The translations under genes and the position numbers were made by a program. From NCBI GenBank assembly GCA_019009955.1, contig CM032229.1, positions 192,734,501-192,798,500 on the forward strand: a DNA stretch of 64,000 nucleotides, read 5' to 3'. Positions 1 through 9,847 of this stretch are shown here, piece by piece (within the stretch, counting starts at the first letter, position 1; each line of letters starts with the position of its first letter). Below the pieces are notes generated by a model. The model was given only the letters and a program-made list of their open reading frames with translations. It was not told the origin of the DNA and made no database searches. The DNA is from Riptortus pedestris (lineage: Eukaryota > Arthropoda > Insecta > Hemiptera > Alydidae).

Positions 1-395
1 TTTTTTCTGTTGCAATGCGGCTCCTATTCCTGTGTCCGAAGCATCACACATTAGGGCGAGTTCTCCAGTGGTTGTAGGGTGTGCAAGTTTCGCTGCCTCT
101 GCTATGCTGCGCCTGCTCTCCTCAAAGGCTTGTATAGTCTCTTCTGTCCACTGCACAGGGGTCTTGTCATGTTTCTTGGAATTGTGTAGAAGCTTGTTAA
201 GTGGCATTTGTATTTTAGCTGCGTTTGGAATGCATCTTCTATAAAAATTTAGCATCCCTAGAAACCTGCGTAGTTTGCAAATAGTGTCTGGACGAGGAAA
301 GTCTAAAATGTTCTGAACTTTAGAAGGTAGAGGTTTTATTCCAGAGGCGTCTACTCTGTACCCTAAAAAATCTACCTCTGTTTTGCCCTAGTTAC
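1..395 (-). pseudogene. Ty3/gypsy pol continuation: RT thumb and start of RNase H
   Basis: Reading the minus strand from about 390 to 1 continues the pol protein of the neighbouring ORF in another frame. Visible motifs are FLGYRVDASG, the FLGMLNFYRR stretch that follows the RT palm in gypsy-like elements, and CDASDTGIGA, the start of the RNase H domain with its catalytic Asp. The upstream pol ORF stops at 372. Comparison with the expected reading suggests two single-base insertions at about 383-395, so the copy is inactive as it stands. The rest (RNase H, integrase, 3' LTR) lies outside the window to the left. Confidence 0.8.
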
Positions 396-1484
396 GTACT
401 TAGCAAGATTTAAGGACATACCGTACTCGTTTAATCGCTGAAAAACTTCTCGGAGGTGGTCTTCATGCGTTTGCTCGTCTTTGGATGCCACCAAGAAATC
501 ATCCAAATAGGGGAAGACGAAATCTAAACCGCGCAGCATTGTGTCTACAAATCGTTGAAAAGTTTGAGCTGCATTTCTGAGTCCGAAGGTCATACGTAAG
601 TACTCCATAAGACCAAATGGTGTAGCAATGGCGTTTTTTTCTATATCTTCTTCCGCTATGGGTATATGATGGTAAGCTCTGACTAAGTCTAATGTCGAGA
701 AAATTTTCGCTCCATCCAACCTGGTATTAAAATCCATCAAATTCGGGACTCCGTATTGGTCCGGGACAGTTTGGGCGTTAAGTCTACGGTAGTCACCACA
801 CAAACGTAATCCTCCGTCTTTCTTGGTAACTACATGGAGAGGGCTCGACCACGGGCTCTTGGACGGTCGACATATTCCTTCTGCCAGCATACGTTCAATT
901 TCCTCCTTTACTAACCGATATTTTTCCGCAGGGAGTCTTCGGACCCTGCTAGTGGTCGGGTTGCCTGTGGTTTTAATATAGTGCTCCACTACAGTCCTAG
1001 TTGGTCCTTTAATTGGAGATGGTCTCGTCAGGTCTGGGAATTCCTTTAAAATGTGTGCATAGGGACAGTCTCCTGGAATAGTAGAGATGGAAATGGGTGG
1101 TGTTTTTGAGAGTTGGCCTAGTGTGGAGAGTCCTGTCTTCTGGTCAATAAGCCTTTTCTGTCGAAGATCGACTACAAGCTGATGGTGGAATAAAAAGTCG
1201 GCACCTATTATGGGTTTTTCTACATCCGCGATGACGAACTGCCATGGGTAGGGTCTTCGAAGTCCGAAGTCTACAATAAGGTTTACTTCACCGTATGTCT
1301 TGATCGGGGAGTTATTGGCGGCTACGAGGGTATAATCTGTGGCTTTTCGTTTAGGATAATTAGAAACAGGTATTAGAGAAATAGCTGCGCCTGTATCAAC
1401 TAGGAAGTGAAGTCTTGACCGCTTATCGTACACGGACAGGCGGCTGAGTGACTGGGTATTGACGGTTGCCGCTTCTTCCGTCAC
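372..1484 (-). CDS. pol: Ty3/gypsy pol: protease and reverse transcriptase, frame broken at the end
   Basis: Open frame of 370 codons for the front part of a gypsy-type polyprotein. An aspartic protease motif LVDTGAAISLIP lies at residues 28-39 (catalytic Asp about 30). The RT follows from about residue 165: SPWSSPLHVVTKKDGG (210-225), FSTLDLVRAYH with the first catalytic Asp (262-272), FGLRNAAQTFQR (300-311) and the YLDD box (326-329). The listed start is GTG and is not a real initiation codon. The frame is open upstream to the gag frameshift site, so the protein is made as a gag-pol fusion by -1 slippage. The frame ends at a TAG at 372 caused by small insertions; RT motifs resume in another frame in 1-371. 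Classification as Metaviridae is firm; the lineage within it is not. Confidence 0.9.
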   Translation of the reverse strand: MTEEAATVNTQSLSRLSVYDKRSRLHFLVDTGAAISLIPVSNYPKRKATDYTLVAANNSPIKTYGEVNLIVDFGLRRPYPWQFVIADVEKPIIGADFLFHHQLVVDLRQKRLIDQKTGLSTLGQLSKTPPISISTIPGDCPYAHILKEFPDLTRPSPIKGPTRTVVEHYIKTTGNPTTSRVRRLPAEKYRLVKEEIERMLAEGICRPSKSPWSSPLHVVTKKDGGLRLCGDYRRLNAQTVPDQYGVPNLMDFNTRLDGAKIFSTLDLVRAYHHIPIAEEDIEKNAIATPFGLMEYLRMTFGLRNAAQTFQRFVDTMLRGLDFVFPYLDDFLVASKDEQTHEDHLREVFQRLNEYGMSLNLAKYVTRAKQR

Positions 1485-1499
1485 CCTTTCTAGTTTAAA
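1440..1499 (-). promoter_or_regulatory. -1 ribosomal frameshift signal between gag and pol
   Basis: On the minus strand the heptamer TTTAAAC (1493-1499) sits in the gag frame as T-TTA-AAC, directly before the gag stop TAG (1490-1492). The pol frame is -1 to gag and open across this point. Nine bases downstream TGACGG (1478-1483) can pair with CCGTCA (1460-1465). Its loop contains GCGGC (1468-1472), complementary to GCCGC at 1440-1444, so an H-type pseudoknot is possible. The heptamer is a canonical eukaryotic slippery site. The pseudoknot is inferred from base pairing only. Confidence 0.7.
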
Positions 1500-2386
1500 G
1501 GCTTCTTATTCCAGCTGCAGGGTGTTGTGCATTTCCTAGCTTTATACTGGAAGCGATTGTGGTAATAACAGATACCTTTCTGTGGTGATGATGGACTGCG
1601 TGGACGGGGACGCCATCTTCCGCCTTCATTTTCTCTTTCACGGCTCTTGGAACGAGCTCGGATTCGAAGCTCAGTGACTTCTACTCGTAGCTTTTGTATT
1701 TCGTCTATAAGACGTTCTGTGAGAGCGGTGGATGGGTTGACATTGGAAACTACTGTTGAAGCTACTGCACTGGATGAGGGAGGTGCTGCTGCATAGCACT
1801 CAGGTGGAGCATCAATCTCTGCGATTTTATCGGCTGTGGCAGCTAATTTTTCTAAGTCATCTTGACCGGTAGCTATAAGAACTGCCTGCATCCTTGATGG
1901 CAAATTCCTAAGCCACAATGTCCTTACAACGTCTCTGCTGACGATTTGACCTGCTTGTTGGAGCATACGACGAAGTAATTGGGGTGGCTGTTGGTTTCCT
2001 AATTGTGTGTCTTCCAGAAGTTTCTTTATTCTGCGGGTTTCCGAGTCCCCATAGATTTGGATTAGTCTCTCTTTTAATTTATCATAGGGTGCATCTCTAT
2101 CAGGTTCCGTCAGCATGTCAGCTATTTGTGTCAGTACCTCAAAGTCTAAATTGGCTATCACCGCTTGGTATTTCATGTTTTGTGAGACGACACGTGACGT
2201 ATAAAAAACTGCATCGACCTGAAAGAACCATAATATTGGATTTGCTTTTATAAAGGTCGGAAGTCGAGCATGGGCGCCACTGAAAGTAGTTGCTATTTCG
2301 GGCTGCCCGCTTGTGCCATCTGCCCTAAATGCTGGTTCAGCTAATGTGTTAACCTCACCTCTGTGGTCTTCCTCCTTATTCTGCAT
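1490..2386 (-). CDS. gag: Ty3/gypsy gag protein
   Basis: Intact 298-codon ORF starting 19 bases after the presumed primer binding site. The N-terminal half carries the insect gypsy-type capsid pattern: a LPTFIKANPILWFFQVDAVF-like stretch at about 42-61, then KYQAVIANLD and YDKLKERLIQIYGDSE. A basic, Arg/Ser-rich stretch (about 243-268) precedes a C-terminal Cys/His cluster CYYHNRFQYKARKC...PC, the zinc-knuckle-like nucleic-acid-binding end seen in this group; the usual Gly after Arg-Phe is replaced by Gln. It forms the particle that packages the element RNA. It ends with TAG at 1490-1492, immediately after a slippery heptamer. This reading frame looks intact although pol is broken. Confidence 0.87.
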   Translation of the reverse strand: MQNKEEDHRGEVNTLAEPAFRADGTSGQPEIATTFSGAHARLPTFIKANPILWFFQVDAVFYTSRVVSQNMKYQAVIANLDFEVLTQIADMLTEPDRDAPYDKLKERLIQIYGDSETRRIKKLLEDTQLGNQQPPQLLRRMLQQAGQIVSRDVVRTLWLRNLPSRMQAVLIATGQDDLEKLAATADKIAEIDAPPECYAAAPPSSSAVASTVVSNVNPSTALTERLIDEIQKLRVEVTELRIRARSKSRERENEGGRWRPRPRSPSSPQKGICYYHNRFQYKARKCTTPCSWNKKPLN

Positions 2387-2404
2387 CTCGATTAGCAGTC
2401 AAAA

Positions 2405-2421
2405 TCGCGTCGGGGTCACCA
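2405..2421 (-). promoter_or_regulatory. Presumed tRNA primer binding site of the gypsy element
   Basis: The minus strand reads TGGTGACCCCGACGCGA, starting with the TGG expected opposite a tRNA CCA end, between the presumed LTR and the gag ATG. TGGTGACCCCGACG-type sites are common in insect gypsy elements. The matching tRNA was not determined. Confidence 0.5.
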
Positions 2422-2638
2422 ATTTTATAGGGGAGTGTTCCCTATAAATAAATGAAGTCTTGACTCCAAAAAAATAGGTTACTGTATTTTCGTAAATTTC
2501 ACAAAAATAATAATAATAATACTTTAGAACAATACAGGCAGAGGTCTCCTCATGGTGGTACACAAGCAACTGACTGTCTAAACTTTTATCAGTGTTAGGT
2601 TAAGTGGTAACCAGGGGCAACGCGGCCCAGCTGTTACA
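2422..2638 (-). mobile_element. Presumed 5' LTR of the gypsy element
   Basis: Placed by context only. It begins on the minus strand with TGTAACAG (2631-2638) and ends at the primer binding site, about 217 bp. The end next to the PBS reads AAAAT, not the usual CA, so the border may be off by a few bases. The 3' LTR lies outside the window, so the two copies cannot be compared. Confidence 0.4.
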
Positions 2639-3160
2639 AATTCATTAAATACTTTAAGTGTCAATCAAGTATGTGTGCAAATTTGACCAATAAAACAATG
2701 ACTATCCACTTTTTGAAACATTTTCGAATAGGTTGAAAAATGCTTACGACACAGAACAGGAGCTGTTATCTAGAGTTAAGGGAAATGTTGTTAAAATTAA
2801 GGCGGGGTAATGGGAAAAGAGCGGGAAATTATGGGAATGTGTTTCTATGGCTACAGGGATGGCGGTATCAGCTTGGAATTCGTTCATTGGTAACCTATAG
2901 GTTGTGGTAGCTATAGATCATGGAGACAGGTAGATAAGCCGTTGCGCCAATATTGATAAGAGGCCAACCTATATCTATCTATAGCCGCCTATACCCGCAT
3001 CTCCATACCACAAATACTGGGGACCAATGAGATATCTAGCCATCCACAACTGCTCAGCCAAACGACTATAATTAATGCCGGATAATTTAAAACTCCCTCA
3101 CGCAGGTGTAACGCGTTTGTTATCTCATCTCACTACCTAATCTCTATTTGTAAATAAAAA
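2639..3160. other. No recognisable gene; weak foldback at about 2886-3033
   Basis: AT-rich DNA. Around 2886-3033 the ends CATTGGTAACC and its imperfect complement GGGGACCAATG (with TTGTGG/CCACAA) could be the inverted ends of a small MITE, but the match decays inside and no target duplication is clear. Confidence 0.25.
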
Positions 3161-3819
3161 AGTCCGTCACGCAGGGGCTGCGTAAACTAAGGAGATTTCC
3201 CATGTGAAGTTTAGCAATAGAGAAATCTGCATACTGGTAACACAACACCACCGTGAGTAAATACAAACGGTAATGAGAAATCTTTCGGTTAATTTTAATA
3301 AACTACCAACTGAAATGGCTTCTGAATTGTAAGAATAATTTATATTTTAATAACTCAAATTTTAGTTGTCCAAGAACTAAAGAAGGGGGGGGCGGATGAA
3401 CAGAAAGTATTTGCATAAATCTCACAAAGTAACGAAGGTTAGGTAAGGTTAGAAACGACATGTTAGGTTAGAAGCTTCCGCCAGAGCCGAGACTTACGAA
3501 AACGGCCGAACTAACCCGAACAACACCCGACCACAGACTTCATAAAAATGCAAATATCTCGGTTAATATCCAAGATAGAGAATAAGTTTATATAACAATA
3601 TTTATAGTACATTTAATTTGCAATAAGATTGGTTCTATACAACTTTTCGATCTAATGCATAAAAACGGAGATATTTTGAATTTTCGAAAATCCCCCCTCT
3701 AAACTCCCTCTAGTCCGATTTCAGCCATTAACGAACTTGATCTGTCTTTTTACATAAAACGGTTAAATATCGAGTTTCGTAACGATCAAATAAAAATTGC
3801 GACCGCTAGAGCGTTAACA

Positions 3820-3882
<63 letters not shown>

Positions 3883-3967
3883 GAACGGTCCTCATTTTCG
3901 TCATCTCCTGGGTTTGTGTCATGAGTACGACCTCAATAGCTGATTTCCCCTAAGGGAAGTCTGCTAA
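3161..3967 (-). mobile_element. HINE-like non-autonomous element, near complete
   Basis: Runs from the 3' terminal block (AGTCCGTCACGCAGG, hairpin ACGCAG/CTGCGT, subterminal repeat) to the 5' palindromic block near 3950-3967 (CTGATTTCCCCTAAGGG). It holds the usual internal landmarks (AACGATCAAAT..., GCGACCGCTAGAGCG) and a (TA)n tract at 3823-3877. It shows the shared order of the family. No coding capacity. Confidence 0.75.
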
Positions 3968-4138
3968 AAAATTCGAATTTTTAATAATTTATGTACCTGG
4001 TGTAAATAAATAACAGTAGTCCCCTTAATAGAAAATTTAATGAGGGAAAGGGATTGTAGCAACCCTCTTCCCCAATCCCAAATCATAATGAGTTTAAACG
4101 CATGTTATCGTTTGTTACAATGACAAGGCATGAAAATC

Positions 4139-4178
4139 CCCTAGCCCCTCAATAGCCCTTAAGGGAAATCTGCTGAAA
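4139..4178 (-). repeat. HINE-like 5' end fragment
   Basis: CCCTCAATAGCCCTTAAGGG followed by AAATCTGCTGA is the family 5' terminal block, isolated from the rest. A 3' terminal remnant (GGGCTGCGTAATCTGAGCAG) lies at about 4549-4568. Confidence 0.6.
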
Positions 4179-4204
4179 TTGATTCTTTTTACAATTAAAA
4201 ATCA

Positions 4205-4410
4205 GAATTTCTTACATAAAACATTTTTTTTCCTCTTTGTCAAATACAGCATCGCTCACATTTTCTGCTTGACTAATTACTAGGATTTCGTCAGCAAATG
4301 ATGCAACTCTTGTCTTTTCTGTTTGTGAGTAAATCTGCAGAGTAAACAAGGAAACTTAGTTGGCTCAAACTAACTCCTTGAGGAACACCGGCTCTGGTCT
4401 AGTAAATAAA
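4205..4410 (-). pseudogene. Non-LTR retrotransposon RT fragment (Jockey-like)
   Basis: Minus-strand translation gives RAGVPQGVSLSQLSFLVYSADL and, in another frame, VASFADEILVISQAENVSDA. These match the G(V/T)PQGSVLxPxLF motif and the FADD box region of Jockey-group LINEs. The box reads FADE, so the second catalytic Asp is lost, and the frame is broken between the motifs. Dead fragment. Confidence 0.6.
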
Positions 4411-4782
4411 TAACTGAACTTAATTGGAAGCTATTAAGCAGTTAGGAAACAATCTTTCTTATTTAGAGAGAATACTTCAGTATTCAAGTAGAAATTCTTG
4501 CCATTCTCTTGCCGGCGTTGCGAACCAGGTCTAGAAAAAACAAAGCAAGGGCTGCGTAATCTGAGCAGATTTCCCCATTCCGGGTATGACACGCTATTGA
4601 TCATATCTCGACATATATTTTACATTTCTAAGTAAAAATCCGATAATTAGAAGTGCGGAATGGGTTATTTTTATTTTGACCCCTCTCCCCCAGTTACATT
4701 TAGTGATATCTGTCACCTTTATTAATGATTATTGGTTTTTAAATAAAAGTTGCTTTAAGAAAATAACTAAACTTTATTAATA

Positions 4783-5360
4783 TATATTATTCTCTGGGCT
4801 CCAAAAGTTAGATATATCTATTAACAAAGAATTAAACAAATCATCGCCTTCGTTCCTTTTCCTCGACATAAATTGGCCGAAGTAGGAATCTAATAATTCA
4901 GTATTTGTAGCAGCTTCCATTTTATTTCTTCTTTTTGCAGAATGCCCACATTGACTCTATCCTTTGACTATGTGCTCCAGTTGTTGGCTTTACAAAATAT
5001 TCATTATGATTTACATCCTGAATCTTCCAATATGCTTTCCTTAGACCTGAAATGATGATGGGTACTTAATGCATTCCAATAATCTTTCATCATAATGTGT
5101 CTGGCGCAGGGTAAATACAGAATTCGTTAGTTTCTCTTCACGCGCTTCCAAATGCCCACCGCATTTATGGGCACATGTTGCCAACATTCTATTTTCATTT
5201 GCTGAATCATCACTTATCAATTTCCACAGTTATTCCAATACCTCTTATTTAAAGTGGATTTTGTATTAATGAGTAAGAACAAGCCTCTCGTAAATAATTC
5301 TTCCAATTGGTCGTGGTTCCTGGTGACATACTGAGTTCACGACAGAATGAAATAGTCGTA
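4783..5360 (-). pseudogene. Decayed Merlin/ISXO2-like (IS1016-type) transposase
   Basis: No long ORF survives, but minus-strand frames carry ordered family motifs. They are SFCRELSMSPGTTTNWKNYL (helix-turn-helix-like N-terminus), IRGIGITVEIDK (first acidic residues of the catalytic core), RWAFGSA with RETNE, then HNEYFVKPTTGAHSQRIESM followed by WAFCKKKK (the conserved block around the last acidic residue). A frameshifted C-terminus ends in DISNFWSPEN. At least two stops and two or more frameshifts separate them. The order matches the ISXO2-like/Merlin DDE family. No terminal repeats were identified. Confidence 0.65.
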
Positions 5361-5439
5361 GATTTTTTTTTGTCCAAGAATATATAAACAATAAAGGCAC
5401 ATTCAATGAACATTTTAGCAGATTTCCCTTCAGGATATA

Positions 5440-5980
5440 TACATTTAGGACAGAAATTAAATTAACATCAACAGACTATTACTTGACACAATTATTAACA
5501 GGACACGGAACAACAAACTCTTACTTTAATCGTTTTGGTCGAACAGATCAACCAACCTGTTACTGTGACTTTACTACTGAACAGACTTACAGACACTTGC
5601 TCTATGACTCCAGACTACTAACGGACCAAAGAGAAGACTTTAAAACCGAATTAAAATGGCATGATAATGGCATGCCGAGGAAAAACTTTTTTTATAAACA
5701 AAATAAACAATTAAAAAAATTTGCTGAAGAAATGTATTGCTTAACTGAAATATAGTTAAATTAATTAATTATTCATCATTGAAACCTAAATTTGTCTTTG
5801 TTTTTCTTTTCTTTTTTTTCTGTTGTAAATAATTTTATTTTACAAATATTTTATTTTATTCATAGTTAAAAAATGTTATGTATCAAGCACACGTTATGTA
5901 CAAAATGTTGTACGGGAAGTGTGGCTAATAAACTCCCTTCCTCTAGGCTTCTTACTTCAGCAAGGAAATAAATAAAAAAT
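5440..5980 (+). pseudogene. 3' end of an RNase H-bearing LINE (LINE-A), 5' truncated
   Basis: The ORF at 5483-5755 encodes the last about 90 residues of a LINE ORF2: TQLLTGHGTTNSYFNRFG, a Cys/His cluster CYCDFTTEQTYRHLLYDSR, and KNFFYKQNKQLKKFAEEMY. The same C-terminus recurs at 22961-23143 and 60278-60865, where RNase H is also present. The 3' tail ends in an AAATAAATAAA-type run. A dead-on-arrival 5'-truncated copy. Confidence 0.75.
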
Positions 5981-6520
5981 ATGTACGTTACCAATCTAAT
6001 GAAGAATTACTAAAGTCCCTCACGCAGGGGCTGCGTAAACTAAGCAGATTTCCCACGTGAAGTTTTAGAATAGATAAATCTGCCTAATAACAACTGTAGT
6101 AGTAAGAAAACTCTAAACCTATTCACGAGGGACGAATAGTTACGAAAACGGCCACCAGAGCTCACGGCGGAAAGTCCGAACATAGACTGCTGCCGAGCCC
6201 ACGCAGAATACAAATGCAAATATCTCAGTTAATATTCAAGATACAGAATAAATGTATATGACAATATTTATAGTAATTTATAGTAAATTTAATTTGCAAT
6301 AAGATTAATTCTGTAATCTTTTTCGATCCGACGTATAGTAACGGAGATATTTCGAATTTTCGAAAATCCTCCCCTCTAAACCCCCCCTCCCACTGGTCTG
6401 ATTTCAGCCGTTAACGAACTTGATCTTTCTTTTTGTATAAAACGATTATATATCAAGTTTGGCAATGATAAGACAAAAATTGCGACCGCTAGAGCGGTAA
6501 CAGACAAATATATATATATA

Positions 6521-7039
6521 CAGTAGAGCGTCGTTTATCCGAACGTCAATTATCCGAACGCGCTTTGGAAAGTTTTTTTTTTTTTAACTACATATTTCAA
6601 TTTGCATGCTGTATTATATACAGAATGAAGAAGTTGAAAATTTCAAGAATATGTATTCTTTGAAGCAATGCCCTGTTTAGAGCGTGAATAACTTTTTAGC
6701 AGAACGGAAAAGGCTGGGTTCCCTCCTTTTGTGTTCGCGGGACTGACTGAGCCCTACCGTTCGGGGAATTAGAGCTTCTTTCTGTTTCCCTCAAATGGAA
6801 GTCTACTCCGCGGCTGGAAACGCGGGATGTCAGCCCTTCCGCCTCTTCCACTCTTTTTGCAGGTCAGTTCTAGACAACAGTTCATGCGCGTCGGAAGTAT
6901 GTATTTTAATATGTAATTGTAATGATGAATACAAAGTGTTTTATACAATTATCCTATTTTCTTAAAAAAACTAGTTATCCGAACAAATCGATTATCCGAA
7001 CGTGCGCGATCACAATTAGTTCGGATAAACGACGCTCTA

Positions 7040-7042
<3 letters not shown>
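6521..7042. mobile_element. Tigger/pogo-type MITE
   Basis: The ends are inverted: CAGTAGAGCGTCGTTTATCC at 6521 and its complement ending CTACTG at 7042. The repeated subterminal motif TTATCCGAAC is typical of pogo/Tigger elements. TA lies on both sides (6519-6520 and 7043-7044), the expected target duplication, although the TA tract makes it uninformative. There is no transposase inside, so it is non-autonomous. Confidence 0.8.

Positions 7043-7110
<68 letters not shown>
7043..7110. repeat. (TA)n microsatellite
   Basis: About 34 TA units inside the HINE element. Translations of this tract give Ile-Tyr repeats that are not genes. Confidence 0.95.
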
Positions 7111-7111
<1 letters not shown>

Positions 7112-7132
7112 CGAATATAAAACGAAAGAACA

Positions 7133-8005
7133 TTGAACTTCCTTGATCTCACGATTACCAGGCAAACCGACAGATTGGAATACGGCGTATATAGAAAACC
7201 CACATCCACGGATACAACAATACACGCCACTTCAAATCATCCAACTCAAAACAAACTAGCTGCATTTCGCCACATGCTGCACAGACTACATACCCTTCCG
7301 CTCTCAAGGGAAAACTACGACAAGGAGTTGAAGACAATACACGAAATAGCCTACAATAACGGCTACAAACGACACACGATCGACAAGTTACTCAAGAAAC
7401 TAACCAGTAACGCCAAACGAGACGAAAATACTTCAGCTGAACCAATCACCAAACGCCACGCTATCACATTCATGGGTCCTGATACATATAAAATCACAAA
7501 CGCACTTCGGAAAGAAGGACTTCACACTACGTTCAGAACCAACAACAACCTACGACAGAAGCTCACAAATGACATCGAGAACAAGGACATCTTCAATATG
7601 AACGGAGTATATAAACTCACGTGCAGCTGTAACAACACATACATTGGACAAACTGGAAGGAGACTGAAAAAGCGATACACCGAACATATCCGCTCATTCT
7701 GACTTAACAAACGAGACTCCAACTTCGCCAACCACCTGAACGACCATTGCCACGACCCGACGAGTATAGCCGACAGCATGAAACTTCTACACCGACAAAC
7801 GAAAGGCCGACGATTGGACATACTAGAGAATATGGAGATATACAAACAACGGACATTCAACGGAAACATCATCAATGAACAGCTCAACACTAGCTCGGAC
7901 CCGATCTTCAGACCACTACAACTGTTTAAAAGGAATAATAAACGGACTCACGCAGGATTATCAACTGACAAAGCGACGATGCAGGTAGTTCTATATTGTA
8001 TTTAA
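7133..8005 (+). pseudogene. Penelope-like element: RT C-terminus and GIY-YIG endonuclease
   Basis: The frame starts within the RT (NFLDLTITR...YGVYRKPT, then RHMLHRLHTLPLS), followed by a linker and a GIY-YIG nuclease: MNGVYKLTCSCNNTYIGQTG, with the GVY and YIG halves and the following Arg-rich helix. One in-frame TGA at 7700-7702 interrupts it after HIRSF; the same frame continues as LNKRDSNFANHLNDHC to the stop near 8005. RT plus a C-terminal GIY-YIG nuclease defines canonical Penelope-like elements. The N-terminal RT motifs are missing, so the copy is 5' truncated as well as stopped. Confidence 0.87.
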
Positions 8006-8175
8006 TCATTTGTTTATTTATCTATGATACATCATTTTTAATGTATAATAACAATGTTACAAATATCTCATTATACCCGTATCTACATATCAAATTACAC
8101 CAGACCACCACACAACAATAACACTAGAAATGTATACACCAATACGGATGAGGACAAAGATCCACTACACGATAA

Positions 8176-8545
8176 CAATTTACCTGAACACTAGTTAAAA
8201 CACACCTCGTTTGACAAATCTAAAGGGTAAGTAAACAGATCTAATAAAACGTTAACAACCCATCACACATAACAATTTACCTGAACACTAACACAACCCG
8301 TTGACAGATCTGAGTGGTAAATAAACAGATCTAATAAAACGTAAACAACCCATCACACATAACAATTTACCTGAACACTAACACAACCCGTTGACAGATC
8401 TGAGTGGTAAATAAACAGATCTAATAAAACGTAAACAACCCACCACACGAAAACAATTTACCTGAACATCAACATCCCTCGTTTGACAGATCTTAGTAGT
8501 AAGTAAACAGAACTGGACTAAACGTAAACAACTAATACGGTGAAC
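8176..8545. repeat. About 90-bp tandem repeat in the Penelope 3' region
   Basis: Four units start CAATTTACCTGAACA at 8176, 8273, 8363 and 8454. Unit lengths are 97, 90, 91 and about 92 bp. Units 2 and 3 are almost identical; the outer ones have diverged. Confidence 0.85.
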
Positions 8546-8689
8546 AGAGCATAAAACCCACTGACTGACGGACAACCAACTCAGTACAACTATCAACAGG
8601 CTTGAAGATGATGCCATCGCATCGAAAGGGCTTGCCACCGCTACATAACCACCAGCCAGTGACGCCCGCCTCCCCCGAGGGGTATCTCA

Positions 8690-8756
<67 letters not shown>

Positions 8757-8879
8757 CATTTTCGTCATCTCCTGGGTAGGATCGATGGACATTTGAAGAA
8801 AAATGTCGAACATCGCGGCATGAGTACGACCTCAATAGCCTTAAGGGAAATCTGCTAGAAAGCAGACTGGGCCAACAGT

Positions 8880-8925
8880 CTGTGACGCAGGTGCAGCCTA
8901 AACTAAACAGATTTCCCTCCTGAGG
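8880..8925 (-). repeat. HINE-like 3' end fragment
   Basis: Diverged terminal block (GTGACGCAGGTGCAG...CAGATTTCCC), cut off shortly afterwards. 8926-9255 shows nothing recognisable. Confidence 0.45.
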
Positions 8926-9262
8926 GGCATCCATATTGTAGTCAGTGATGTATAAACTGATTTGCTGCCAACAGCAAGGTATTTATTTGCAGGGCTGTAG
9001 ATACAGTTGGCAGAAATGGTTAATCCTAATATGTTATCAAGGATAATGGCTAAGGATTAAATCCTCTAATGGCGGCTAATTAGGGGCTTAGAATACACAA
9101 CCAACCAAATACCACGATAAACTCATCCATACACAGACTCTATATGGTTTATATCTCTTTTCAGCCGCATTCAGAGAGAATTTTATAGGAATTCGAAATG
9201 ATTTCAGTCTCTCTTATAGGTTATTACCCGGCAAGAAGTAATATTTTTATAAATTTACCCTT

Positions 9263-9391
9263 TTAACAGATTTCCCTTAAAGGAAATCAGCTATTCAGGT
9301 TGTACTCATGACTCAATTTTCGAAACATTTCTTCGAATGTCAATTGATACTAGTAAGTGACGAAAATGAGGTCCGTTCAAAATTTTGTGAG

Positions 9392-9430
<39 letters not shown>

Positions 9431-9785
9431 TCGTAATACATAAACTACGTATATGAAAAATTAAACAGAGTTAATCACATATTTAAGAAGTAGATAAAAG
9501 GAGCCAACCGAGGGTCTAGCCCGTCCTCGGCAATACCCGTCCGGGATCCAGAGGTGTCTAGGCAATTCCCCTTGATGTTTTTCCGACAATCTATAAAAGC
9601 GGCTCAACTCGTCCCAAGAGTTTAGTTTGATATCAGCTCTCTTCAAGTGAATAACATTGCGTTCAGTGCAGCTATAGTGAATTATTTAAGCTATAGCTAA
9701 TGCTTAGTTAGTGCAGCTATAGTTAATATTGCAATCCAAAAGAACTCTAATAAACAACTTTTATTATTATTTTGTGTAATAAACG

Positions 9786-9847
<62 letters not shown>

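Larger units (their letters stand above)
6014..8858 (-). mobile_element. HINE-like element split by a Tigger MITE and a Penelope-like remnant
   Basis: The 3' block starts at 6014 (AGTCCCTCACGCAGGGGCTG) and the 5' block ends near 8858 (CTTAAGGGAAATCTGCTAGA). The internal landmarks are in order up to the (TA)n tract. There a 522-bp MITE (6521-7042) and then a Penelope-like fragment (about 7111-8690) interrupt it. The element resumes at 8753 with ACCTCATTTTCGTCATCTCC. Both insertions lie in the TA tract. Confidence 0.7.

Noticed and set aside
32..244. 70-codon plus-strand ORF
   Set aside because: Antisense shadow of the gypsy pol region.
2886..3033. Complete MITE with inverted ends
   Set aside because: Only about 22 imperfectly paired terminal bases and no clear target duplication.
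6922..7230. ORFs rich in Ile-Tyr and Tyr-Thr-His runs, here and at other TA/CA tracts (8532-8934, 12115-12321, 32639-32857, 62415-62672)
   Set aside because: Translations of microsatellites with random flanks.
8176..8545. CRISPR-like array
   Set aside because: Whole units are repeated without unique spacers, in eukaryotic transposon DNA.
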